From assembly GCA_034440635.1 (NCBI GenBank), contig JAOTON010001078.1, forward strand, positions 760,001-824,000: a stretch of 64,000 bases of DNA. The letters run 5' to 3'. Shown here piece by piece: positions 1 through 64,000 of the stretch (its first letter is position 1; each line of letters begins with the position of its first letter). A model generated the notes under the pieces. That model saw nothing but the letters and a program-made list of their open reading frames with translations. It did no database searches and was not told where the DNA came from. The stretch comes from Lepas anatifera (taxonomy: Eukaryota; Arthropoda; Thecostraca; Lepadidae). A program made the position numbers and the translations under genes.

Positions 1-689
1 CGTGTTCAACTGAGGGTTAGATAACTGATTGGAATAGAATTTCCCGTATATGGAATGGTTTGATTCTTTCAACATCACTTTTGACAATGACTCGGAATCA
101 TTCATTCCGTGTACTGCAGATAACAATGCAAATAAGTTTTGCGAGTATGCCAGGCTTGATTTCCTTCTTGTTGAAGTCCAAAAAGAAGGGAGAGATATGA
201 GCGACTAAGCTTATGTCATCTTCAGTACGCTACCTTTAATCGATTGTTCGTTGAATTGCAAAATTATCTCTCGTTTCAAAACCTTATCACGAGGGATCTT
301 GTGGGAATATTTTAACCTTTGGTTGAAAGTTTCCGTCTTCCAGCCTTTCCACTAAATGCTTTTCATGTCTCGTTTATCAGATTCTATGCGTTATTATTGA
401 AGGTCACGGCGGCTCTGGCGTAATTTTAAGGCAATCATTTATAACGTTTCCTTCCCAAAAGTATGTCGTCATATGTAAGACTACAAGTTTAGATGCAGTT
501 TAGAGTTGCTGATGGTCATCCCAAGAAACACAGACTCGTCCGTGTGCGTGGCACCCGTGGGTCCCCAGCTATCGCTTCTGAAGTTCACAACCTGGCTCCC
601 TCGAGGAACATTTGTGGTTAGTTTTGGAAGCTGGCAGCTTACACAATATGGGTAAGGTCGCTGGGGGTTTCATAAGGTTCCGCGGCAGG

Positions 690-924
690 CCATCATTCAT
701 TCACTCACTGACTGACCCACTCACCCACCCACCCACCCACTTTTACCTCACTCATTCACTCACCCCTACCTCACTTATTCTTCTTTCACTCACTCACCCC
801 TACCTCACTTATTCTCTCTTTCACTCACTCACCCTCTACCTCAATCATTCACTCACTCATACCTCACTCACTCACTCCACTCACTCACTCACTCACTCAC
901 TCACTCACTCACTCACTCACTCAA
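690..924. repeat. TCAC-type simple repeat
   Basis: Imperfect TCAC/CACC repeats run through this stretch and become perfect TCAC from about 874. The same motif recurs at 26848 and 42738, so it is a common microsatellite of this genome. Long open frames across it are repeat artefacts. Confidence 0.9.
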
Positions 925-1009
925 TGGCGAGAACATTACAAAGTGGCGGCATTGTGGTGGTTAGTGCGCTCTCTTTCCACGCGACCGACTCGGGTTCAAA
1001 GCACGGCAG

Positions 1010-1158
1010 CATAGGCGTAGGAACAGGGTGGGCCAGGGGGGCCATGGCCCCCCAATATTCATGATTCTTAACCATTAACCCTATGGATTTGACTGGAAAG
1101 AAATGACTTCAAAATGCCCGCTGCCCCCCCCAATAATCTGGACGTTCCTACGCCTATG
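1010..1158. mobile_element. 149-bp MITE with GGCGTAGGAAC inverted ends (copy 1)
   Basis: The ends are perfect inverted repeats: CATAGGCGTAGGAAC at the left and GTTCCTACGCCTATG at the right. The interior is GC-rich and has no coding capacity. A second copy at 58940-59486 shares the ends and interior, which shows that this is a dispersed element. The duplicated target is unclear: CGGCAG lies next to both ends but two bases off on the right, and a TA-target (mariner-like) reading is also possible. The superfamily is therefore left open. Confidence 0.8.
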
Positions 1159-2950
1159 CCCGGCAGGTTCCCTAAGCAAGGAGCAATTTTACTTCCAAGA
1201 AACCCTTCGAACAGGGAAAGACTTGGCGACATCGTGTAAACTTGGCGTGTGGTGTGTGGATAAGCCCCAACATTAATTATTTAACTCACTCACCCGCTCT
1301 GCTCTCGTCTTGTCCTCTGCGTTCCTTCCTTTCCTTCTTCATCTTCTCCTTCCACGATGTTCCAAAACCGTCGTCCCTTGTTTGACCGGCCGCGCCATCC
1401 GCCTCGCTTTGGAATTGCGAGCGCTGTCATTAAACAATCGTCGACCCCGCCGTGATGGTCCCCCTGCAAATACGGCACGTGCAGTGATAGCAATTGGCTG
1501 CCGCAGTGCCGCGTCCGACGACAATCACGAATTCGGGCCGCCAATACCGACCGGACTCCAGCTGGCCGTGCAATGCGGGCGGAAATGCGACATTTGCCGT
1601 CCGTCGTAAGCGGTACAGGTCACGCCGCGGCTCTAACGAACTAATGACGCCCGGCGTTGCCGACGCCGCCGTCAGCGGGCGCGGGGGGTGGCGGACCAAA
1701 CTTCTGCATAGGCTGCCGTCCTGCTCAATCTTTTGCGGGGCAGTCTGCACGCTTCTGGAGTGTGATTGGAGCGTTGTGGAGGTCGGCAGCACACTGGTGT
1801 TCTGCGTAAGGCCGCGGCCTTGTTGGCGGAGTGGTGTCAGTATGTCTGACATTTGCGTTGACGACAGCAATCTGTTTTGTGTGCTGTGGCGCTGATATTA
1901 GGTTGGCGCACCAATTACAGAGGTTTGGAGGCCCAGGAGACAGCTTCTGCGATGCGGAAATTAGCGTTTGGAATGGTGGCAAATTGCTTAGATTTGCTGC
2001 CACCGTGCGTGTTTTCCCTGCGATTGACTATGAGGCAGACAAGAAGCAGTTAATTATGTTATGGAGACATTCAGAAGAACATGAACACGCGGCTTCAATT
2101 GTGCGGGGGAGAGATGACCGTCAGAACTGGCCTGAGGCGTTCCTGGTGTGCACCATTATTTCCGCCGTCTGATCAGCTGTTCCCCCATGGTCCTTGCTAT
2201 CTCTTCACTCACAGGCCGCTGCCCTTCCCCTGTCCGTTGGTTACCACGCACCAGCCGCCGTATCTCTCCGCCTTGCCGACCGGCCCAGCAGTCATCTCGA
2301 CCGTCTCCCGACTGGCGGCGGGAGCTCGCCTGCTTCCTCAGTCCTGGGTGTCACTGCTGTCTCTGCGATTCCCGGCTGCTTGCGTCCTACCCCGGGGCTT
2401 ATTCGCCCATGTAGATGTACGCAAATGCCCTTGGTGAGCCGTACGAGTATTTGTATGTGATAGCGTTTTGATGCTTTCTTCAACAACTGGTCCGCCTCGT
2501 ATGCTACTGGCTGTTGGCGGAGTCTGTGAAACATTGCAACCGACGCGACGTCCATGGCACGTCTAGCCTTTATGTTAACATTATTATATGATGGTAAATG
2601 TGGCGAACCCGTTTGTCTTTGTTTTACAATTATTTTCATCTCATCGTATATTTAATCAGATGTTTTTGTTCAATCATATCTACGCCCATAAACCCCGCAC
2701 AACTTTTGATAGCGTCAAACATCAGTTTAGTTCTTCCATGTGTCATTCAATATTGTTTCGAGCTGTAGTATAACCTCACTAGTCGCTGATTCTTCAGTAA
2801 CCTATTGAATGAATGAGTTGTTTCCGTCTGCGACAGATTTATACCATGGAACTGAATGGTTTCAGAACATGGTTTCTGTCGTACTCGTATCTGGTGACCG
2901 TGCTGTGTCTTGCTGGGCGTTGTCACTTGGTCAGTCTTGAATGGATGGTG

Positions 2951-3047
2951 GCTCACTCTTTGTTTTGCCGTCCTAGCGCCACAAAGCTTCTGTTGTCCGG
3001 CTCACACTTTGTTTTGCCGTCCTAGCGCCACAAAGCTTCTGTTGTCC
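2951..3047. repeat. 49-bp tandem duplication
   Basis: Two nearly identical 49-bp copies start at 2951 and 3000. They share the segment reading through TTTGCCGTCCTAGCGCC and AAAGCTTCTGTTGTCC. No coding role is seen. Confidence 0.85.
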
Positions 3048-3084
3048 TAGCTTCAGATTAAAAGGCTCTGTGATGCTGATGGTA

Positions 3085-3245
3085 GACTTGATGACTCAAA
3101 ATTTTTTTACTCAAGGCTTAGTGCTGACTCAGATTCTGACTCAACTCAATGCGTTGAGCCAGTGAGTCGACTCAACCCTGACACAAAGAAGCTCATTCGA
3201 CTGGGTCTTCTCTGACTCTGAGTCGCAATTCAAGTAGTCAAAATT
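3085..3245. repeat. Cluster of TGACTCA-like motifs (left)
   Basis: TGACTCA, GACTCAA and the complement TTGAGTC recur many times in about 160 bp. A matching cluster lies at 3957-4140 in largely opposite orientation, with AT-rich DNA between. The pair could be the degenerate inverted ends of an old transposon. The motif matches the AP-1 (Jun/Fos) site, but a regulatory role is not shown. Confidence 0.45.
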
Positions 3246-3956
3246 TGACTTTTGGGCGAAATGAAATTCAGGTCAAATTTATGTTTGATAATTTATATTA
3301 AGTGACCGTAGAAAATGCATTAACATTTTTTTCACTGAACAGAGCTATACAATTATTTTTTCGAAGAGTTGCATTACAAGCAAATACTAGATTAAATGCC
3401 TACGTGCATATTGAATAAGAATATTTGATTGCGAAATACTTAACTGCGTTTTGGGAGGGGTTAGGTACCTCTTGATGGTTGCAGATCTCTTCATCCCATT
3501 TTTTTCAATTGAGGATTCTTTTAGAACTCTGGTGATCTCGCGTCCCTAAGGTCGATGAACTCCTTTTGTATCTGTCACGGTATGAGCAGACGAATGGCTG
3601 CATATCAGTCGCTGGAAAAAGGTCATGAGAAGTCTCTAGCAACTGAGCGAAGCTTTCTTCGTATGTAGGTAATGACAGTGCTGGCCTTCCCTTCCCATGC
3701 AGAGAGGTATTTTTTGTCGTTCCGTAATCACTCACTGAGCATAGTGGGAATATGGAGGGCATAACTTTTATTATGACATCGTGACAATATCAAATACTCC
3801 AAGATAATTAGCAAGTTCAAAACAACAACAAACAAATAGCATCAAGACAGCAAACAAATAAAAAATTAAAACCTCTCGGAGAAGTGTTATTTCAGATCTC
3901 CTACAAAATTGTTGTATTCCATTTGAGCACTGGTGTCTTTAACAAATTAAGATGTT

Positions 3957-4140
3957 GAGTGGACTCGACTCTCTCTCACGGCTTGTAGACTGACTGATTC
4001 TTACTCAGCTCATCTATCAGAGCAATTGAGGCGAATATGGCTCAACCGAAATCCCGCAGTGAGTTGACTCAACTCTGACGCAAGCAAAAATTGAGTTGGC
4101 TCATAGTCGATTCCGACTCTGAGACCTGACTCAACAAGTT
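3957..4140. repeat. Cluster of TGACTCA-like motifs (right)
   Basis: Partner of the cluster at 3085-3245. It includes GAGTTGACTCAACTC, a near-palindrome, and several GACTC/GAGTC copies. It may be the other end of one degraded element of about 1 kb. Confidence 0.4.
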
Positions 4141-4872
4141 AGGCCGAGGGATCAGAAATATCGCCTCTTTATCTATCCCGATGAATTTAAAGCTCTTCAC
4201 TTCATCTGGGGGGGAGGCTGGGGGGTGAATCCCGTTTTCTAAGATACCCGTGATGTGGTGGTCCTTGACCGCGCCGTTCTTAGAAGTGCTCAACGAATGG
4301 CGTTATGATCATTATTATATAATTATATACATGTGATACTGTGTATTCAGAAATCCCTATGAGGTCCTCTCTTCCCCAAAGAGGACAACCTCATGACCTT
4401 GCTCCGGTGGTATCAGTATCGCTAGGCCGGCGTCGGTCCGTTACGTAGTTCCGGTCTGCTGCTTGTTGTGGCGGTGTTCCCCACAACCGGCGCCGCCGCA
4501 GGGGACTGCAGTCAGCTGACTCAGCAGTAGTCAGCTGACTGGGCCACCGGACGGAGCCGTGAGCCGTGTTGTGACTGTGGCGCAGAGGACGGAAATCCAT
4601 GTGGTTCTGACAGCTTACAGTGTGTATTGTAGCGCTGGTCCTGCACCTTTTTGTCGTGTCTATTTGTGGACTGGAAGTGTGTTTGCCTTGTATCTCCCTG
4701 CTGACTCCCTGCAAGCAGTTGCCTTCTTGTTTCGTGTGAGAGTTCGGCGTATAACATTTTCTCTCAATGGGCAGGAGTTAGTTTCAGTAAAATTGAAGTG
4801 AAGGAGCATATCGTTAATTGCGTTATCCATCTCCGCCGATGGCAGGCCGAGGCGGCGAAAGCAGTCAAGATG

Positions 4873-56853
<51,981 letters not shown>

Positions 56854-57290
56854 GTGAGTAGCATGGCTCTGGATAGGTAGTAAGACTCCGGCTGTGTAGG
56901 GTGTGCTGACTAGGTCTGTTGGTGAGTAGCGTGGTTCTGACTAGGTCTGTTGATGAGTAGCATGGCTGGGGTTAGGGTGTCAGACTCCGGCTGTGTAGGA
57001 TGTGCTGACTAGGTCTGTTGGTGAGTAGCGTGGCTCTGAGTAGGTCTGTTGGTGAGTAGCGTGGCTCTGACTAGGTCTGTTGGTGAGTAGCGTGGCTCTG
57101 ACTAGTTCTGTTGATGAGTAGCATGGCTGGGGTTAGGGTGTCAAACTCCGGCTGTGTAGGGTGTGCTGACTAGGTCTGTTGGTGAGTAGCGTGGCTCTGA
57201 CCAGGCCTGTTGGTGAGTAGCGTGGCTCTGACTCGGTCTGTTGGTAAGTAGCATGGCTCTGACGGGTTCTGTTGATGAGTAGCATGGCTC
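56854..57290 (+). repeat. Tandem array starting at the exon 24 donor
   Basis: A unit of about 31 bp, GTGAGTAGCGTGGCTCTGAC followed by TAGGTCTGTTG, repeats with longer variants carrying AGACTCCGGCTGTGTAGG. Each copy restores a GTGAGT donor. Reading on from the real donor gives GTGAGTAG, an immediate stop. Confidence 0.92.
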
Positions 57291-57293
57291 GGG

Positions 57294-57480
57294 CAGGGGC
57301 GCCGCCACGGAATTTTCGCAGGGGGGACAGACCCGGGCTGGTGCTGACCGGGGAGGCGAATTTTGAGCATATTCGGTAACTGACAGCATTAATGACCATT
57401 GACCCAAAAATTTGGGGGGACGTCCACCCTGGTTGGCCAACAGGGGGGACGCGTCCCCCGTCCCCGCTTTCGGCGCCCAT
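57294..57480. mobile_element. 187-bp hAT-like MITE inside the exon 24 array
   Basis: Begins CAGGGGCGCCGCCAC and ends TTTCGGCGCCCAT. It is flanked by the 8-bp repeat GGCTCGGG (57286-57293 and 57481-57488). That flank also belongs to the local tandem repeat, so part of the match could predate the insertion. Confidence 0.7.
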
Positions 57481-57727
57481 GGCTCGGGTTAGGGTGTTAG
57501 ACTAACAGGTAATTCGCACGGTCGGCATAGTTCTGGCAGACGGGATGGTGATATGATCGCGGTTGAAACTTCCATTTTTGTGAGCTTAAATTAAAGCTCA
57601 TTTGCAATCCTCCTAAGTAGTCACAGGTTACAGCAAAGCCAGGCATAGCAACATACTATAGGATACAGTATATATGATGATACATATGATTTGTGATGTA
57701 TGATACAAAATACTACATATGATGATC

Positions 57728-57999
57728 CAGAGGCGTAGCCAAGGGGGGCGGCAGGGACAGCCGCCCCTCCCTGAGGGCCCCCTAAGGACATGAGCCGTGC
57801 GAAGCGTAGCTCGCCTGCACTATGCTCTGTGGCCAAACTTGGCATTTTATACCAGACAGGGCCCTCTTCAGCCCTCTTCAGCACTCTATTCTGTAACAAG
57901 CAGGGCCCTTTTTACCCATCAGGGCCTTTTTTGGCGCTGTCGCAGGGGCCCTTTTCGTGGCGCTGCCCCTCCCTGAGCGAAACCCTGGCTACGCCCCTG
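57728..57999. mobile_element. 272-bp hAT-like MITE (copy A)
   Basis: Ends CAGAGGCGTAGCC and GGCTACGCCCCTG with a perfect 8-bp target duplication TGATGATC (57720-57727 and 58000-58007). A related copy is at 63556-63809. Confidence 0.92.
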
Positions 58000-58098
58000 T
58001 GATGATCATTAAATTTGCGTTAGGTTTAGAGCTGTTTGCGAGAGCTCAGCACGACTTTAGTGAAGTAGGGAAGGGAATTATGGTACGAGTCTGCGCCA

Positions 58099-58168
58099 GC
58101 TCCTCCTCCAACCTCCTCTGAGCCCCTCCAAACTCCTCCAACCTCCTCTGAGCCCCTCCAAACTCCCG
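58099..58168. repeat. Two-copy 34-bp C/T-rich repeat
   Basis: CTCCAACCTCCTCTGAGCCC is present twice in tandem with the same flanks. Confidence 0.75.
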
Positions 58169-58939
58169 CGGGTTCCGGCGGTCGCTCCCAAACCTCCCGA
58201 ATCTCATCTGTAACGGATGGTGGTTTTTTGGGGGGGTCTGGGAGTTAATTCCGACGCACAGATTGTATGTTATGGACAGAGTGTTTATGGTCAGAAACAC
58301 ACGCGGAGGACAGCCTCTGGCCACCAGCCGCTAAGTTTTGATGACACCACTCCCTCAGAAAATCATTTTCTTCAATATTACAAACTTCACCTAGTTTGGA
58401 AGCGTTTAGGTTGTCCCCAAAGAGCGATAGGGACATTTTGAGCCTAGGTCTACACTTTTTGCTATTTGCTGCTCTGTGAAGTGGTCCTTAAATTGTCGAG
58501 GTTGGAATAATTCAACATTTTATTTGCTCTGGAAAAAGGTTCCACAAAGTAGAGGAGGGATTTCCTTCATATACCTGAAACTTTTCGGGCAATAGCAAAC
58601 AACACATCAGTTCACTTGCAAGTGTTAAATTTAAGTTATCTTGTATAGTAGTACAGTATATAGAATTGTATAGTATAGAAAAGTAGAGTAGATGAATTGA
58701 AAGAAAATAAACATAAGTTTGTTAATGTATAATTGTTATTAAGTATACATAAGGAATATTGTATCAATTCTTTTGTATCTTGAGAACCGAAATATTACGT
58801 AGCTACGGCGCATATAATACAATACAGTACTGTTGTGAATGTACCTTTGATTTAAAGGTAGGTACCTTGTGTGAAGGGAGGTTGTGATCAGGATTTCATT
58901 GATTTTGGGTGTGCATTTCTAGCTGAAGTGTTTGGAAGG

Positions 58940-59486
58940 CATAGGCGTAGGAACGGGGTGGGCCAGGGGGCCATGGCCAGTGGCGGATCTAGCCGGTTGG
59001 TTTGGGAGGGGCAAACCAAAGTCGAAAAGCAAAAAAAACAAACAACAAAACAGGTCACGCAGTGCAAAATTGCGCTACAATATGCCTTTTCGGTAGGATT
59101 TTGGGAACTAGAGACGAAAAGCAAAAAAAAAACGCCACGGGGTGAAAATATGGGCTCAAGATACTTTTTTCCTATCCAAGCCCCAATATTTACGCTGAAC
59201 TTCACTAATTCTGTTAGAAGTAGAGAGTTGAAGCACCAAAATCTTGCTTACAAACTAAAAAGGAGTCGGGCAAAGGAGGTCGATCGCTTTGGGTGGAGGC
59301 AAAAACATAGTTTTGCCCCGAGCTTTTCCGTTTGGGGGCAATTGCCTTATTTGCCCCCTGGATCCGCCACTGGCCATGGCCCCCAATATTCATGATTCTT
59401 AACCATTAACCCTATGGCGTTGACTGGAAAGAAATAACTTCATAATGCCCGCTCCCCCCAATATTCGGGACGTTCCTACGCCTATG
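58940..59486. mobile_element. MITE with GGCGTAGGAAC ends (copy 2), split by a nested insertion
   Basis: The same ends as 1010-1158 (CATAGGCGTAGGAAC and its complement) and the same interior (ATTCATGATTCTTAACC). Without the nested element at 58978-59372 and its duplicated target it would be about 144 bp. Confidence 0.85.
58978..59372. mobile_element. 395-bp hAT-like element nested in a MITE
   Basis: Starts CAGTGGCGGATCTAGCC and ends GGATCCGCCACTG. The 8-bp target duplication GCCATGGC lies at 58970-58977 and 59373-59380. The nested position shows that it jumped after the host MITE had settled. Confidence 0.9.
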
Positions 59487-59793
59487 ATGGAAGGCTTCGG
59501 TTCAGTAATTTTAATTGTTCACTGTTTTCGATCATAAAAAAGGAAGCCGTCTTACTCGCTTCGACGCACGCGCAGTGCCGCACCAGTGCTGATATCAACT
59601 GACATGCCCTCTAATCTCCTCCCGGCTGGTTTTTCCAGAAACAACAATTTTTAAACGTTCTACGAACTTGACTTGTTCTTTCCTTTTTGGGGGAAGTGAT
59701 AAGAATGCCATCTTGACGCGATGACGTCACAGGATGGAATACCTGGGGTGAGGTAGATGGTATGTTACGCTTGGTGCGACGGTGTTTGCCACC

Positions 59794-59866
59794 GCCCGGC
59801 TAGCTCAGTCGGTAGAGCATGGGACTCTTAATCCCAGGGTCGTGGGTTCGAGCCCCACGTTGGGCG
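59794..59866 (+). tRNA. tRNA-Lys (anticodon CUU)
   Basis: 73 nt. The acceptor stem GCCCGGC pairs with GTTGGGC (two G-U pairs) and the discriminator is G. The D arm has TAGCTCAGTCGGTAGAGC, the anticodon loop CTCTTAA gives CUU, and the T arm has GGGTTCGAGCCCC. TTTT follows at about 59873, a normal polymerase III stop. Confidence 0.97.
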
Positions 59867-60004
59867 AACACTTTTCGCTCGAAGGCGGGTTGCCGACGTT
59901 CCATTTTTTAAATATTATGAGGGTAGTGGAATCGGACTACCATCCCACCTTGTTGCAGTTTTATCAAGTGACATTGTCGCCTGCCACCCTGTCTCTCTCC
60001 CTAG

Positions 60005-60118
60005 ATACTCATCGGTTAATAACAGCCAGCTCCAGGCGCATGGTGAACGAAGATAAGCCCCCTGTGGAAGATAAGGCACCAGGCAAGGACGGGCCGTCGG
60101 CTGTCTCGTTTGTGCGGG
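60005..60118 (+). CDS. Possible HEATR5B exon 25
   Basis: A strong acceptor (TGTCTCTCTCCCTAG|AT) opens a frame that fits the phase of exon 24. It reads DTHRLITASSRRMVNEDKPP, then VEDKAPGKDGPSAV. Known HEATR5B proteins have a poorly conserved, charged linker after LCKDVL, so the composition suits. The donor is uncertain: GTTCAG at 60119 or GTGAAC at 60043, both weak. A real exon is plausible but not proven. Confidence 0.35.
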
Positions 60119-62581
60119 GTTCAGTTTGTCTCTGAGTTCTGGGATGCTTCACGCGTGGCGTCTTGTGATGTTTGCCCCGCGGCGGTTTGAAGTGACCCTG
60201 CGGATATCCCTTGCATATTGCTACGTGCCAGGCGGTCGTGTTTCTGCGAAGTCCTGTTCTAACGTAAAATCCTCGAAATTTAGCCTACCAGCTCAAATCA
60301 GTCTAATTAAGGTATTTTGAGGATATAAATATCGGAATCCTGGGTGAGAATACACCCAGGTTCTGCCCTGGTACTTTCCTAAATGTTCACTTCGGAGCTT
60401 TCAGCGTGAAATTCGTGATTGTTTCCACTAAACACTAAAACTCAACATAATCCAACATAACAATAACGAGCAAATTAAGTTCTTCAGGCCGACTCGCATA
60501 CTAACTCGTGTGCAAGATTCATTCACTCCCCGAGTAAACGAGACAGAGATATCTGTTGATGGATGCTCCTGGACAGTTCAGTGTGTCATACGTACCCTTC
60601 CCCTCCCCGCTTCGCTGGGCCTCGGCTCCCCTTGGCTTCGCATCTCGGTGTTAGTCGGAGGCGGGGGGGTCCCAATTTTTAACGCTGCAGCACCGCTTGT
60701 GAAAGCGTTGATCAACCTTGCCCTCCCAAAATTTGAACAGTTATAGCATAATAATATCTGGAATATTTGGAGACCAATGAACAATTTTATGTTAATATTT
60801 CTATGCAACTCCGTACGGTCAATGGTGAAGAATCTGAACTTAAGAGGGTGGGGGTTATGACCCTTGGTCTCCCTGTTCGCACGCCTATTTTAGCTGAAGA
60901 CGGAGTGCCGCTGACGAAAATGGAATGGTCTTCGTCCTGGCTTAGCTTCATTGTGTCGCGGGAATCTCACGACGTACGATTCCATCGTGCCTATGTTTAG
61001 CCCTGTTGAGATGCAGGTGGTGGGGTTCTTCCTTCTGAGAGCCGCTGGTGTCCACATTTGTCCAAGCATGACGGACGTCTCACTGTAATGTCCCCCTCTC
61101 ACGTACAAGTTTCGCCCGAAAAGGCGTAAAACATTCTGTTTGAATGTAGCTGATTGCTGTGTTTGTCGATCATCAGCGAGCGGTCAGGCTGGGTGTACGC
61201 TTGTCTGACGTCCGTGGTTACGGGTGTGAGCTTTTGTGGTGGTGTCCTTCCGGCAATGTGTGAAAACGGTGTCCACATTTCCTTTGTATGAACACAAGTC
61301 TTAGCTTTCAAAGGCTTAAAGCTCATGTTATTGTTTTGTTTGGCGGCATAGGCCATCTTTCGCATACGACGCGTCTCTTACCTTTCGAGATCCACAGGTC
61401 ACATTTACAGGTGAAGTCACGCGTCCGCCCACGATTCACTCGTTGTTCAGACGTCAGACTGGTGGTTCCACTCGGTCGTGTTTGCCGTGTACTTCACTGA
61501 CGGCGGCACCTGGCCTGCGACCCTCCGGCGCGAACCACGTGCTGACACTGGAGCCGAAAACAGCCGCCGGCGGTGATTCCTCTCCCCCTCCCTCCCCTCT
61601 CCCCACTGGGGCACTCACGTTACAGGCCGTGTCATGCTATAGCATGGAGGAGGGACGGTGAAAAAACTGGGTGATATTCCCATCACAAATGGCGAAGGAA
61701 CTGCGGAGTCGGTGAAGTCGCTTCTGGTTAAAGGGAACGTGGCACCTTCATAACGTGATTTTAACTGAGATAGCCAAGTTATAAAGCAAGTCGGAAAACC
61801 CGGTGTTCAATATATCATTTGTCTTGGAACTCGATATTTCCGTAAAAAAGCTAAACACCTACCTGCAATGTACCCCTCTTGTATCCCTAGCATCTGGCCA
61901 CAGTTGTCATGGCTGTTGATGTGACGACATATGCTGACGTCACGATGAGCATCAGCCAATTGAAGCCCTTAAAGCGTTTCAAGTATGGTAGTGGTTGCCA
62001 GATCATGACATCATCCACAGGCTGATATTTTTTTCCTATAGGAGTATTTTAAAAATCAAAATATTGAGCTCATGAGTGGTTTCATTATTTTGGGCTAAGA
62101 GTACGCCTAATTACCCTAAATCCAAGGATTGAACCAAGATGCTACATTCCCTTTAATGTATCTGTTCAAATCAGCTGAATATGGCTTTGTTTAGTTCTAT
62201 ATAGTATCTCGGATGGCTTGAAATTGGTGTTCAAGGCAATAAGGGGGTTTTATTGTGAAGTGTTGTATTTACGACCCAGTTTGTTTGTCCTGTCGGTTAA
62301 ATGTACTTTTTCACGCTTTTACCCTGGTTGTACCCCCAGGCGTATGTTCAAGATAAACCTCTGTGATATAGGCGGATCCAGGATTTACGAACGGGAGAGG
62401 GGTGCCATCCGGACCAGGGGCGGCACTTTTGGGTGGTAAAACCTAGCAGGTGGACGCCAAATCCCATCGTGGGGGCGATACTCACATCCTGGGGGAGCGA
62501 CATTTCGGGGGAACATCCGTGACCATTTCAGGGGACGCGTACGGGGGGGAGAGATCTGTACAGTATCAGTACATATGGAGG

Positions 62582-62585
<4 letters not shown>

Positions 62586-62628
<43 letters not shown>
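62586..62628. repeat. AT microsatellite
   Basis: About 43 bp of TA repeats. Confidence 0.97.
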
Positions 62629-62634
<6 letters not shown>

Positions 62635-63555
62635 GTAAATATATGGGGGCTGAAAAGTAAGTCCAGATTTTTCTCCCGAGACGCCTGAACATGCGTGCGT
62701 GACAGGAGCCATTTTTCTCGGTGATGATTTCTGTACTTTTCAGCGGTGAGGGAGCCGAGCTCTGCGGCCACCTGGACCCTGCTCAGTTCATGGTTGACTT
62801 CACAACCAAAACTCATGCACTCGCCGATAACTGCTTATGTTGGAATATACGGTTAGGGAGCGTCAATAAATATTTTTCCGGCTAAGTAGAATTAACTCGA
62901 CGTCATTATAATCTCAAATTTCACTTCGCCGTGCGTAATTTTGGTGTAGAGGGAATAGGAAACCTTCACGGGATTCAAGCCTAGCTATCTGTAGTGTTTA
63001 GCATGCCGAAAAAAACCGCTAGCCTCGTACTTGGCTGCTCCCAGAACTCACCTTAACAAAATATCAAACCTGCGATTTTCTGGCATACTTTTTCCAATGG
63101 CTATCTCTGTTCAAATTTCATTTTAAAAGTGCTGCATTCCCTTCAAGGGCAGTGAGGCGCTCCAGCAGTTTTATCGGAGTGCCCGGGTCACACTGTCAAT
63201 ACGGTAAATAATCTGTGACACGCAGCTCCAGCAGCGTCCATAATACTACCAGTTTGAATCATGCATCAGTTTGTACCATACTCAAGTTAAAATCATCACT
63301 AGTTTAAATCGGGTGCAGGTGTGGATCTAACTGGAAGATGTGGACTCGATCACCTCTGGAAAAGTTCGACTGTGAGGCATTGGGACGTGGCCATAGCTCT
63401 TATGGTCACTTTTTATGTATCATAACGTCTTGGCTTGTTACAAACTTTAGGCGTTTTGGACATTATGGCACACAGAGAAGCCGGCGGCGCCCGAGTCGCC
63501 GACGTGTCCGCCTCAGACACAACAGTGACGTCACGACGGACACGAGGGTGTCGAC

Positions 63556-63809
63556 CAGGGGCGTAGCCAAGGGGGGCGGCAGGGACAGCCGCCCCTTCCT
63601 GGGCCCGAAGGGCCCCTGAAGACACGAGCCCACGCCCGCACTATGCTCTGTGGCCAAATTTGGAATTTTATACCTGATAGGGCCCCCTTAAGCCCTCTTC
63701 AGCACTCTTTTCTGTAACAAGCAGGGCCCTTTTTACCCTTTTGGAGCTGTCGCAGGGCCCTTCCCGGGGCGCTGCCCCCTCCCTGAGCGAAATCCTGGCT
63801 GCGCCCCTA
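63556..63809. mobile_element. 254-bp hAT-like MITE (copy B)
   Basis: Starts CAGGGGCGTAGCC and ends GGCTGCGCCCCTA. The 8-bp target duplication is GTGTCGAC (63548-63555 and 63810-63817). The interior matches copy A at 57728-57999 (for example ACTATGCTCTGTGGCCAAA and AGCCCTCTTCAGCACTCT). Confidence 0.92.
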
Positions 63810-64000
63810 GTGTCGACAGTGCGGTAGCGGGACGGGAGCGCTCTCCCCATCCGCAGCAGATCCGTCGGTGCAGAGTAAGGCGAAAGTTAAGATTCTCGCC
63901 GTGTGCTGCAGACTCGCCGGTAGACAAAGGTTGAGGCTCTCCGCGCCTTGTAATTTCATCGGCGGAGAGTGAGGTGGTTTACCTCTGACGCTCTCTCCGT

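Larger units (their letters stand above)
1..4872. other. Upstream region and 5' flank of HEATR5B
   Basis: I recognise no protein-coding gene here. It holds a TCAC simple repeat, a 149-bp MITE, a 49-bp duplication and two clusters of TGACTCA-like motifs, each listed separately. The last few hundred bases before the start codon presumably contain the promoter and 5' UTR of HEATR5B. I see no convincing TATA box or initiator, so the transcription start cannot be placed. Confidence 0.5.
56854..64000 (+). other. Intron 24 and downstream part of the window
   Basis: Holds the donor array, four MITE-type elements, a tRNA-Lys, a candidate exon 25, and AT and GC-rich stretches. I could not find the next strongly conserved HEATR5B block, so the gene most likely continues past 64000. 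Confidence 0.7.

Overview
The window is eukaryotic, from an invertebrate. It has GC-rich exons separated by long introns, canonical GT-AG splice sites, very long dinucleotide and tetranucleotide repeats, nuclear tRNA genes and eukaryotic transposons. The exon-encoded protein resembles animal HEATR5B. An arthropod, perhaps a crustacean, is my best guess from the intron and microsatellite style, but I cannot fix the species.

One gene fills most of the window: HEATR5B (p200, animal counterpart of yeast Laa1) on the + strand. It encodes a HEAT-repeat scaffold that works with the clathrin adaptor AP-1 and dynein on endosomal and trans-Golgi membranes. I place 24 coding exons between 4873 and 56853. 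Their phases fit end to end and give an uninterrupted 1,179 codons plus one base, about 57% of a roughly 2,070-residue protein. The C-terminal part lies beyond the last certain exon; a possible exon 25 sits at 60005-60118.

Layout: 1-4872 is upstream DNA with a MITE and simple repeats. 4873-10018 holds exons 1-3. Intron 3 (10019-22353) carries a long CT tract and an antisense Ty3/Gypsy retrotransposon with identical LTRs (16345-20899). 22354-33008 holds exons 4-7; intron 5 contains an antisense prohormone-like reading frame (29702-29926). 35909-49919 holds exons 8-19, with a 2.3-kb hAT-like element in intron 12. Intron 19 holds an antisense tRNA-Gly and a piggyBac-like element. 53657-56853 holds exons 20-24. 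The tail to 64000 holds several MITEs, a tRNA-Lys and the candidate exon 25.

The most unusual property is that tandem repeats sit exactly on splice junctions. At thirteen junctions, in twelve of the 24 introns, the repeat unit includes the last or first bases of the exon together with its splice site. Units range from 20 to about 94 bp and copy numbers from 2 to about 30. The gene therefore carries arrays of decoy donors and acceptors beside its real ones. Three further junctions abut long simple repeats. Only a few decoys would keep the reading frame, chiefly a second exon 19 donor (11 extra codons) and a 45-nt micro-exon before exon 7.
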